A DNA stretch of 5,699 nucleotides from Desulfobacterales bacterium (GTDB lineage Bacteria; Desulfobacterota; Desulfobacteria; Desulfobacterales; Desulfobacteraceae): positions 1-5,699 of the forward strand of contig JAKSAU010000959.1 of assembly GCA_022361535.1 (NCBI GenBank). The letters run 5' to 3'. The position numbers and the translations under genes were made by a program. A model generated the notes under the pieces. The model worked only from the letters and a program-made list of their open reading frames with translations, was not told where the DNA came from and did not search any database. This document shows, one piece after another, positions 1 through 4,916 of the stretch. The number at the start of each line of letters is the position of its first letter. Position 1 is the stretch's first letter.

Positions 1-344
1 GGTGTGGCATAAAAAAAGTTGTCTTCTTTGGAGGCAAATGAAAAAAAGCTGAACCGTTCCGCCAGTTCCATGACGGCACTTGCTTCCGACTGTGCAGGTG
101 TCCCCCCTTTTCCCATCTGCTTGTTGGTTCCGGTGACTTTTTTTGCATCCACCCCGCATTCGCTGAAAAAGACAGGTATATCAAGCCGGCCATTGTCTAT
201 GCGACGGGTCTGGCTTAAAATATCAAGATCCAGGGCTGCAGACTTTTCCTTGAATCGTTTAACGGTTTCTTCGGGTGAAATGATTTTATCCTGATCAAAC
301 GTATAGCCTTTTTGAGCGTCTTTTAATTCTATTTTATACCCCAT
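1..344 (-). CDS. YcaO-domain protein, N-terminal part (3' end outside window)
   Basis: This is the first 114 codons of a longer protein that runs off the left edge. I translated it by hand from the minus strand: it starts MGYKIELKDAQKGY and is open to position 1. Residues 78-98 carry the N-terminal YcaO signature. A Gly-Lys-Gly-Gly stretch (78-81) is followed by Ser89-x3-Glu93-x2-Glu96-Arg97, matching the Sx3E/ExxE nucleotide and Mg2+ ligands of YcaO enzymes. YcaO proteins use ATP to activate peptide backbone amides, making azolines or thioamides in modified peptides, or they act as RimO-associated factors. Which role applies here cannot be told, because the C-terminal half is missing. ATG at 344 is chosen because an AAAGG lies 10 nt upstream and an in-frame TAG further upstream closes the frame with no other start between. 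The gene follows the MOSC gene after 66 nt and may be co-transcribed with it. No precursor peptide or TfuA-like partner is visible in the window. Confidence 0.8.
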   Translation of the reverse strand, partial: MGYKIELKDAQKGYTFDQDKIISPEETVKRFKEKSAALDLDILSQTRRIDNGRLDIPVFFSECGVDAKKVTGTNKQMGKGGTPAQSEASAVMELAERFSFFSFASKEDNFFYAT

Positions 345-410
345 TGGGTTGTTGCCTTTCTTGTATATTCTCTTTAATGATGTTTTAATTTCGTTCTATT
401 GTAGGGTGTG

Positions 411-851
411 TTAACGGTTTTTATCAACAAGTTCAACCATGTCTCCGGTTTTTATAATTCCGCCTTTGAGGACCTTAGCAAATACGCCTTCTTTGGGCAT
501 AATACAGTCGCCTGTCCTATAAAATATGGCGCATTTTTTGTGGCACTCTTTACCGATCTGGGTAATTTCTAAAAGTGTGTCATGCCCCAGCTTCACTTGT
601 TGGCCAATCGGCTGTGCTGCCCAGTCAATCCCGGTAGTGGCAATGTTTTCGGCAAAATCTCCGAAATTCAGCGGCATATCTTCAGTTTCGGCTCGCTTTA
701 TGCTCTCAGCAGCCAGAAAACTAACCTGCCTGTGCCAGTCTCCAGCATGAGCGTCACCTTCTATACCATGATTTTCAATGAGTTTCACCTGATCCACACA
801 GGTTTTCGTTGTGCCTTTTTTGCGGCTTACGGCAATAGATACGATTTTCAT
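411..851 (-). CDS. MOSC domain-containing protein (146 aa)
   Basis: A single-domain MOSC protein of the short type common in anaerobes. MOSC domains (named after Mo-cofactor sulfurase C-terminus) are thought to bind or carry sulfur or the molybdenum cofactor; the exact role of these stand-alone forms is not established. Typical blocks are visible: IEGDAHAGDWHRQVS (30-44), GDFAENI (64-70), and IGKECHKKC (99-107) containing Cys103 and Cys107, with Cys116 shortly after in GDCIMPKEGVF. Cys103 sits where the conserved MOSC cysteine is expected. The frame can be opened to a GTG at 872, but ATG at 851 is preferred: family members begin with this MKIVSIAVS-like strand, AAGGA lies 8 nt upstream, and the GTG is itself beside the probable transcription start. 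A promoter lies just upstream, so the gene probably begins a transcript that may continue into the YcaO gene. The product should be cytoplasmic; no signal peptide or membrane segment is seen. Confidence 0.92.
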   Translation of the reverse strand: MKIVSIAVSRKKGTTKTCVDQVKLIENHGIEGDAHAGDWHRQVSFLAAESIKRAETEDMPLNFGDFAENIATTGIDWAAQPIGQQVKLGHDTLLEITQIGKECHKKCAIFYRTGDCIMPKEGVFAKVLKGGIIKTGDMVELVDKNR

Positions 852-855
852 TGTG

Positions 856-864
856 CCTTTCCTT
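856..864 (-). promoter_or_regulatory. Ribosome binding site deciding the MOSC gene start
   Basis: The minus strand reads AAGGAAAGG here. The AAGGA part is 8 nt from the ATG at 851, a standard spacing, while it lies inside the reading frame opened by the GTG at 872. This supports the shorter 146-residue product. Confidence 0.7.
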
Positions 865-876
865 GTATTCACCGTT

Positions 877-905
877 ATTCTAAGGTGTTTAAATTACACA
901 TTCAA
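877..905 (-). promoter_or_regulatory. Candidate sigma70-type promoter for the MOSC gene
   Basis: On the minus strand, TTGAAT (905-900, 4 of 6 to the -35 consensus) and TAGAAT (882-877, 5 of 6 to the -10 consensus) are separated by exactly 17 bp. The predicted transcription start is near 870, about 20 nt ahead of the ATG at 851, which agrees with the short start. This is pattern matching only; no start site has been mapped. Confidence 0.55.
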
Positions 906-1052
906 ACCAACGTTTATATCACATTGTGGTAGAAATATCCATTCAAAGACAGAAAGGGTGAAGATTAACGCACAACACCAATCAAATTATTACGGCGGCT
1001 CTCAAAAAATATGTTCCTTTATAATACGGGTAGGTTAATTATCGGTAGCAAC

Positions 1053-1078
1053 CTCAAGTGACGGTATTGCCATTTGAG
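1053..1078 (+). repeat. Short inverted repeat / 8-bp hairpin
   Basis: CTCAAGTG (1053-1060) can pair with CATTTGAG (1071-1078) over 8 positions, one of them a G-U wobble in plus-strand RNA, leaving a 10-nt loop. It lies 7 nt before the larger inverted repeat. A third copy of the word CATTTGAG occurs at 1200-1207. An 8-mer of this kind could arise by chance, so confidence in function is low. Confidence 0.35.
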
Positions 1079-1085
1079 CAACTTA

Positions 1086-1164
1086 GGCCTGTTTGTTCTA
1101 AGAAGACGGCATCAGGCGTATTTTTGCAAAAAATACGGCAGCCGCTTCTTAGAATAAACGGGCC
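1086..1164. repeat. 79-nt nested imperfect inverted repeat
   Basis: The left arm (1086-1110) begins GGCCTGTTTGTTCTAAGAAG and pairs with the right arm (1141-1164), which begins GCCGCTTCTTAGAATAAACG. As plus-strand RNA the arms form 24 pairs, including two G-U wobbles (1090/1160 and 1095/1155), with one bulged A at 1106. Inside is a second stem, 1117-1125 with 1129-1137 (CGTATTTTT against AAAAATACG), with a 3-nt loop. In minus-strand RNA the two wobbles become A-C mismatches. No T-tract follows on either side, so it is not a standard terminator. It could be a miniature inverted-repeat element, a REP-like repeat or a structured RNA. TA dinucleotides at 1084-1085 and 1167-1168 flank it, which is weak support for a TA-targeting element. 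Confidence 0.85.
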
Positions 1165-1256
1165 GGTAATTTTAAATGCGACTGTCTTGTAAAATCATGC
1201 ATTTGAGTGGTGTGGATTTAAAGAGACCCTCAAGGGACAGGCTAAGAAATACCGAG

Positions 1257-1820
1257 TTATCTGGAAAGAATCAGATCCATGATTTGGGAAATAAATTGAG
1301 TTTTACCTTGAGTATATGCGAGCCGGTCATTTTGAAATTCAGTGGAAAGTTGTTTCTTTAATCGTGCGTACTCCCTTGCTGTATCAGGGTGTTCAATTAA
1401 ATAGTCTCTAAATAAAAGACGCTCCCAGTGCTGGAAGTCAGGTTCTATCATGTGTATATGATGGGTTCTGCTTCCGGCTTTATCACGTTTGATGAACCAG
1501 GCATAAAAAGGTGGTGTATTGTCCCCAAAAGAGGGGCGCCAAAAATAGTCGTATCCCTGTCGTTCCAGTACAGGTGCGACTTCTTTCTTAGTCCGGTCAA
1601 GGCTTTTTACCTCCACAAGCATATCCACAATGGGTTTTGCAGCCAGGCCGGGAACTGCAGTGCTTCCAAAGTGCTCTATCCGGCCTATCAAATCTTTTGG
1701 CAGACATGCTCTCAGATGGATTTTTTCCTGCTGGAATTGTTGTGGCCAACCGGGATCGTAAGGTAATATTTCTATTTGTTCTTTTACCACCCTGGCTATT
1801 TTTTGTTCTAAGGTTTCCAT
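1257..1820 (-). CDS. GrpB family (UPF0157) nucleotidyltransferase-fold protein (187 aa)
   Basis: This is a recognisable GrpB/UPF0157 protein of ordinary length. Family blocks in order: YDPGWPQQFQQEK (21-33), EHFGSTAVPGLAAKPIVDM (49-67), the HHIHM stretch (120-124), FRDYL (137-141), and a C-terminal YTQGKTQFI (149-157 region onward). The Gly52-Ser53 and Asp66 pattern is the nucleotidyltransferase-superfamily motif. The family's substrate is not known, so I assign only the fold. ATG at 1820 lies 12 nt after the stop of the upstream Nudix gene. No strong Shine-Dalgarno precedes it (only a GGCC), so translation is probably coupled to the Nudix gene. The protein appears soluble and cytoplasmic, and no truncation or frameshift is seen. 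The long non-coding stretch follows its stop, so it is probably the last gene of its transcript, although no clear terminator is visible. Confidence 0.9.
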   Translation of the reverse strand: METLEQKIARVVKEQIEILPYDPGWPQQFQQEKIHLRACLPKDLIGRIEHFGSTAVPGLAAKPIVDMLVEVKSLDRTKKEVAPVLERQGYDYFWRPSFGDNTPPFYAWFIKRDKAGSRTHHIHMIEPDFQHWERLLFRDYLIEHPDTAREYARLKKQLSTEFQNDRLAYTQGKTQFISQIMDLILSR

Positions 1821-1832
1821 AAAGGCCGTTCG

Positions 1833-2264
1833 CTAATAGGTCAAAGTCATAAACGGGATTCGGTCTTTTGAAAGCCCGAAGGGAATAAGAAAATTTAGGC
1901 TGTCGACGATGTTTAGACTTTCCAGGGATTTAGTATCATACAAGCAAAGGGGTTCATCTTCTTTTTGGCTGTAGTCAAAAACAGTGCTGGAGTAGGCATA
2001 AAACAGATGACATTCAAAAGGTCGGCCATCTAAATTGGTCCCTTTGAGAATTCCCCTGTAAATCCAATCAATGGTTAATGCGGCTTCTTCAAATGCTTCC
2101 CTTGTCATTGCTTGCTGAGGCGTTTCATTACCTTCAATTTTACCCCCGATTCCATTGAGCCTGCCTTTTTGCCATTCAGGCCTATTCTTTTCCACAAGTA
2201 GAACCTTTGGAGAGGTCCTTTTATCTGATTGAGTGAATGCAAATCCCACAACGAATCGGTCCAT
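1833..2264 (-). CDS. Nudix hydrolase (143 aa)
   Basis: A stand-alone Nudix hydrolase. Such enzymes use Mg2+ to cleave nucleoside diphosphates linked to another group, for example oxidised dNTPs, but the substrate cannot be read from the sequence. The Nudix box spans residues 41-63: Gly41, Glu47, Arg55-Glu56, then Glu59-Glu60, so all metal-binding acidic positions are present. The conserved Gly near the box's end is Ala62, a mild departure. The lead-in GRLNGIGGKIEG (34-45) is typical of the family. A C-terminal region of about 50 residues is rich in acidic and hydrophobic positions and is not otherwise recognised. The ATG at 2264 has purine-rich AAAGGATAGGA just upstream, a good ribosome site. 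The gene begins a tight pair with the GrpB-family gene 12 nt downstream. The 191-nt gap upstream leaves room for its own promoter, although I could not pick a strong one. Confidence 0.92.
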   Translation of the reverse strand: MDRFVVGFAFTQSDKRTSPKVLLVEKNRPEWQKGRLNGIGGKIEGNETPQQAMTREAFEEAALTIDWIYRGILKGTNLDGRPFECHLFYAYSSTVFDYSQKEDEPLCLYDTKSLESLNIVDSLNFLIPFGLSKDRIPFMTLTY

Positions 2265-2281
2265 ATCCTATCCTTTACTAC

Positions 2282-2319
2282 AATCGTTTAAAGCAACCTA
2301 CCTGAGAATCGGTTTAAAG
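2282..2319. repeat. Near-perfect tandem direct repeat upstream of the Nudix gene
   Basis: On the plus strand AATCGTTTAAAG (2282-2293) recurs as AATCGGTTTAAAG (2307-2319), differing by one inserted G. The copies start 25 bp apart, about two and a half helical turns, and lie 18-55 bp ahead of the Nudix start codon. Their position is suitable for an operator or duplicated promoter element, but no regulator is known and each copy is short. Confidence 0.45.
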
Positions 2320-2455
2320 TAAATGATGGGAAAAGGTATCTTAGTTTTTGTAATTTATTTAATTGCTTAAAATAAAGATGCGTGTGGTTTTTTGCTTCGG
2401 CTTGGCGAGCTGGTTTATGGTCACATGTGGGGTTATTTCGTCTAATATACCGGGT

Positions 2456-3163
2456 TTAAAAAACCATGGCATAAACTTGACCATTATCTTTCCAAACACA
2501 GGTTTCGCATCCTTTGATGTTTGTGGTAAACCTGCTTCCGTCAGCCATTTGAAAGTCTATATGGTCTGTATCCATAATAAACAGTGAACCCGCTTTCCCG
2601 TTGCGTTCCACAACAAAATAAGCAGCCCTGCACTCTCCAAGGGCACAAAGGCGTCCGCCTATAAGTATACATCCCTGCTTTTTTAAATCGGGAAGAATTA
2701 CTTTGAATCCCAACTCTTTTGTCAACATGCCAAGGGCCTGCTCAACCTCTGTTGACTTAAAACTCATATACCGGTTTCCCTTGAGGTGGTCTGTCACGGC
2801 CTGGGAACTGACGTGGTTAAGGGTTTTAAAAGAAGAGGAGTCATTGGGGGCAATTAATACAACTGTAAGGAAGACAAGACAGGAAACAAGACAAGTTAAA
2901 GCGATTGCTGTCCCTGTTTTTTTATACGGCCAAATAGATTGCCTGCCGTCATGATCAAGGGTTAAATCAATTTTTTCAACCAGGCCCCGGGGTATTTCTT
3001 TCATGACCAATGCGTTGCCCAGTTCCTGTTCCAGTATACTGTCTTTTCGGAATAGCTTTTCGCATTCATGACAAGATGCCATGTGGGTTACGGCATTGTC
3101 GGGAATGGTACACTCGTGAATATCACGGGTGTTCAGCCAGTAATGAAATTCTTTGCAGTCCAT
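2456..3163 (-). CDS. Membrane-anchored zinc-finger anti-sigma factor (235 aa)
   Basis: This is the probable partner of the ECF sigma factor encoded just upstream. The cytoplasmic N-terminus (about 1-80) has His27-x3-Cys31-x2-Cys34, the core of the ZAS zinc-binding anti-sigma domain that holds the sigma factor at the inner membrane. One hydrophobic helix (about 84-105) follows basic residues Lys81-Lys82, giving a cytoplasm-in, periplasm-out topology. The outer domain (about 106-235) contains LGFKVILPDL (141-150), an IGGRLCALGE stretch (168-177), AAYFVVERNGKAGSLFI and a C-terminal VWKDNGQVYAMV. This layout recurs in transmembrane anti-sigma factors with zf-HC2 heads. Five cysteines (164, 173, 178, 209, 212), two as Cys-x2-Cys, lie outside the membrane. 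The ATG at 3163 has only a weak, distant GG-rich site, but family members start with this kind of MDCKEF sequence, so the start is retained. It follows the sigma gene after 59 nt. The inducing signal is unknown. Confidence 0.88.
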   Translation of the reverse strand: MDCKEFHYWLNTRDIHECTIPDNAVTHMASCHECEKLFRKDSILEQELGNALVMKEIPRGLVEKIDLTLDHDGRQSIWPYKKTGTAIALTCLVSCLVFLTVVLIAPNDSSSFKTLNHVSSQAVTDHLKGNRYMSFKSTEVEQALGMLTKELGFKVILPDLKKQGCILIGGRLCALGECRAAYFVVERNGKAGSLFIMDTDHIDFQMADGSRFTTNIKGCETCVWKDNGQVYAMVF

Positions 3164-3222
3164 TCTATTTTTCAGGCACCCTGTTTTAACTCAACGTTGC
3201 ATTTTTATGGTTAAAAAATCTT

Positions 3223-3873
3223 CTATTCTCTTTTTGCTTTTTTCGTTCTATCCCTCAGGTCAGTTCCGCCTTTCATGTTCGATCTTCCCTTTAGGGTATG
3301 CAACCTTGGTGTAAAATTAATATCCAGTATGTTCTCTCCGGGACCTTTAATGGTTTTTAAAAGCCCGGATTTCAGACTTTCCCTTGCCCTGGTCAGCCTG
3401 GACATCACCGTTCCAATGGGAATATCAAGGGTTCGGGCAATGTCTTTGTAGAGCATTTCATCCATATAATAGAGGACGAGTACCTCTCTGTATTTTACAG
3501 GAAGCTTGTCAATAGCAGCTTTTATGAGCTGAGCACCGGATTTTTTTACAAGTTCATCCTCTGCATCTCCCCGTCTTATATGGGTCTTGAGAAAATCTAT
3601 GTAGTCCCCTTCTTTAAGCCGCTGAAGGGATTTTGTTTTCTGGCAGCTTTTCAGGAAGTTGTTTCGCAATATCCTGAGAAGCCAGGGTTTGCACCTGGAC
3701 GGATCCTTTAACTGATGAAACTTGTTAAAGGCCATCAAATAGGTTTCTTGAACAATATCTTCAGCATCAAATATGTTGCCGGTATACTTTAGGGCAACAT
3801 TATACAGAAGTTTCATATGCGGATAAGTCAATCGCTTGAATTTCTGTTTTGATACATTTTTTTTTATTATCAT
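3223..3873 (-). CDS. ECF-type RNA polymerase sigma factor (216 aa)
   Basis: An extracytoplasmic-function sigma-70 factor with only regions 2 and 4. Region 2 covers about residues 13-80, including DAEDIVQETYLMAF (36-49), the polymerase-binding and -10-recognition part. Region 4 covers about 108-160: LPVKYREVLVLYYMDEM followed by a helix-turn-helix YKDIARTLDIPIGTVMSRL (132-150) that reads the -35 element, then RARESLK. A basic tail of about 50 residues (165-216) extends beyond region 4, longer than in many ECF factors. The frame can be opened to an ATG at 3930, but I choose ATG 3873: TAGGA lies 8 nt upstream, the protein then begins at a normal distance from region 2, and the longer start abuts a hairpin. 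It is probably co-transcribed with the anti-sigma gene 59 nt downstream and is expected to be silent until that protein releases it. Target promoters cannot be deduced here. Confidence 0.92.
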   Translation of the reverse strand: MIIKKNVSKQKFKRLTYPHMKLLYNVALKYTGNIFDAEDIVQETYLMAFNKFHQLKDPSRCKPWLLRILRNNFLKSCQKTKSLQRLKEGDYIDFLKTHIRRGDAEDELVKKSGAQLIKAAIDKLPVKYREVLVLYYMDEMLYKDIARTLDIPIGTVMSRLTRARESLKSGLLKTIKGPGENILDINFTPRLHTLKGRSNMKGGTDLRDRTKKAKRE

Positions 3874-3900
3874 GGACTCATTCCTAGGCTCTGCCTCCTT
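3870..3900 (-). promoter_or_regulatory. Leader and ribosome sites of the sigma gene
   Basis: Two ribosome-site-like words precede the sigma start on the minus strand. AAGGAGG (3900-3894) is perfect but lies 20 nt from the ATG at 3873. TAGGA (3886-3882) is weaker but correctly spaced at 8 nt. A three-codon frame ATG-AGT-CCA-TGA (3881-3870) sits between and overlaps the sigma start as ATGA, which could allow coupling from the stronger site. The frame is so short that chance is a fair explanation. Confidence 0.45.
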
Positions 3901-3931
3901 ATATTCTAAGGTAATCAGGATATGGTCCATT

Positions 3932-3962
3932 GCAACAGGAATCTGTAACCAGATTTTGTTGC
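3932..3962. repeat. Hairpin between metal exporter and sigma genes
   Basis: Positions 3932-3937 (GCAACA) pair with 3957-3962 (TGTTGC), and 3940-3945 (AATCTG) pair with 3950-3955 (CAGATT), separated by a small internal loop and capped by a 4-nt loop. That is 12 base pairs in 31 nt. A second, weaker stem (CTCTT 3962-3966 with AAGAG 3974-3978) adjoins it. On the minus strand the hairpin lies 32 nt beyond the exporter stop and 58 nt before the sigma ATG at 3873. No T-tract follows, so it is not a typical terminator. It may be an operator, an RNA-processing site or an attenuating structure. Confidence 0.7.
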
Positions 3963-3994
3963 TCTTTTACCCTAAGAGGGGAAAATGTATCTTT

Positions 3995-4909
3995 TTATTC
4001 CAGGTAGGGTGCTTGGGGGAAAGGCTCTAAGTGTACCACAACATCAATGAGTGCAGGGTTTGTCTCCATGAGGATATGTTTGACCTGTTCGGAGATGTCG
4101 TGGCCTTTTGATACGGACAGCTTGCCGTCAACTTCAAGGTGGAGATCCATATAAAATGATCCGCCCAACCTCCGAGTCCTGAGTTTATGTACCCCAAGCA
4201 CTCCGGGAGATTCCATTGCAGTTTTTTCCAAGGCCTTAATTTCATCTGAAGACATACCGGTATCTAAAAGTTCCTGGAGGCTGGAGACTAAAATTTCAAA
4301 GCCGACTTTAATAATAAATACAGATACAAGTATGGCACCCACCTGATCCAAAAACCTTAAGGCCGGGTTGATTAATGATGCTAAGACGGCAACCAGAACC
4401 GGTAAAGAGGACAGAGCATCGGTTCTGTGGTGCCAGGCATTGGCTTTTACAGATGAAGACCTTGTTTGTACCCCAACGCTGAAGGTTATCCTGAAAAGAA
4501 TTTCTTTTACGATAAACGAGAGCAAAGGTGCGATGAAGACCACCCAGGACAAGGAGGGTTGTTTACTAGGGGCCATCAATGACAAAACTGCGTTGTATCC
4601 GATGCCGCAGGCAACAAAGATAAGAATCATGCCGATGCCTGCAGTGACAAAAGATTCAACTTTGCCATGGCCAAAAGGATGACAGTCGTCAGCCGGAGCA
4701 GTCCAGTATTTTACCCCGAAAAGGATTACGAGATCTGAAGATGCATCTGAAAAACTGTGAAGGGCATCAGCCACAACTGCCTGGCTGTTCCCGGCAAGGC
4801 CAATAATCAGTTTGACAACGGATAAAAGAACATTGGCAGCCAAGCCAATCAGGGTAACTTTTCTTATCCGGTCTTTTGCGCTTTTTTCAATGTCAGCTGT
4901 CTTATCCAT
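3995..4909 (-). CDS. Cation diffusion facilitator (CDF) family metal exporter (304 aa)
   Basis: An inner-membrane secondary transporter that exports divalent metal, usually Zn2+ and sometimes Fe2+, Mn2+, Cd2+ or Co2+, in exchange for protons. Six membrane helices can be traced at about 19-40, 44-68, 86-109, 121-143, 158-180 and 188-208. The transport site is formed by His51-x3-Asp55 in helix 2 and His160-x3-Asp164 in helix 5. HPFGHGK (77-83) is the family's conserved loop after helix 2. The cytoplasmic C-terminal domain (about 212-300) has Asp255, His257, His270 and the VVHLEP ending (His293, Glu295), the metal-sensing dimer domain. A His-Asp/His-Asp site is the arrangement associated with zinc preference. 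Length is normal and no residue appears missing. ATG 4909 is 7 nt after the mutY stop and lacks a good ribosome site, so it is probably translated by coupling to mutY. The specific metal remains an inference. Confidence 0.95.
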   Translation of the reverse strand: MDKTADIEKSAKDRIRKVTLIGLAANVLLSVVKLIIGLAGNSQAVVADALHSFSDASSDLVILFGVKYWTAPADDCHPFGHGKVESFVTAGIGMILIFVACGIGYNAVLSLMAPSKQPSLSWVVFIAPLLSFIVKEILFRITFSVGVQTRSSSVKANAWHHRTDALSSLPVLVAVLASLINPALRFLDQVGAILVSVFIIKVGFEILVSSLQELLDTGMSSDEIKALEKTAMESPGVLGVHKLRTRRLGGSFYMDLHLEVDGKLSVSKGHDISEQVKHILMETNPALIDVVVHLEPFPQAPYLE

Positions 4910-4916
4910 GAAGAAA

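Larger units (their letters stand above)
873..1256. other. Non-coding stretch between grpB-like and MOSC genes
   Basis: This roughly 380-nt gap contains no convincing gene on either strand. Its left end holds the MOSC promoter. Its middle holds two inverted repeats (1053-1078 and 1086-1164). A perfect TATAAT lies on the plus strand at 1020-1025, but no acceptable -35 hexamer sits 16-18 bp ahead of it. Between the grpB-like stop and the large inverted repeat there is only a small CCC/GGG mini-hairpin near 1228-1237 without a clear T-tract. The length is unusual compared with the 7-191 nt gaps elsewhere in the window. Confidence 0.6.

Noticed and set aside
849..872. Longer MOSC protein beginning at GTG 872
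   Set aside because: The extra seven codons contain the Shine-Dalgarno sequence of the ATG at 851, and the predicted transcription start falls near 870.
526..932. Plus-strand open frames opposite the MOSC gene
   Set aside because: They are antisense to a well-supported MOSC protein, show no family resemblance and lack sensible ribosome sites.
1220..1250. Small CCC/GGG hairpin after the GrpB-family gene considered as its terminator
   Set aside because: The stem is only three or four base pairs with a tiny loop, and the T content that follows is weak and interrupted.
2390..2420. GC-rich stretch after the anti-sigma gene considered as a terminator
   Set aside because: Only three or four pairs form before mismatches, and on the minus strand it is followed by A residues, not a T-tract.
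876..3912. Identical 11-mer TATTCTAAGGT at 876-886 and 3902-3912, suggesting a shared promoter element
   Set aside because: With about 16 million position pairs and about 4.2 million possible 11-mers, several such matches are expected by chance in this window, and the second copy has no acceptable -35 partner.
3871..3930. Longer sigma factor beginning at ATG 3930
   Set aside because: There is no ribosome site in front, the start abuts a hairpin, and the added 19 residues resemble no sigma region; ATG 3873 has TAGGA at 8 nt.
4368..4682. 104-codon plus-strand frame opposite the metal exporter
   Set aside because: It lies inside the transporter gene on the other strand, and its translation has no recognisable domain or membrane pattern; the minus-strand frame has all the CDF motifs.
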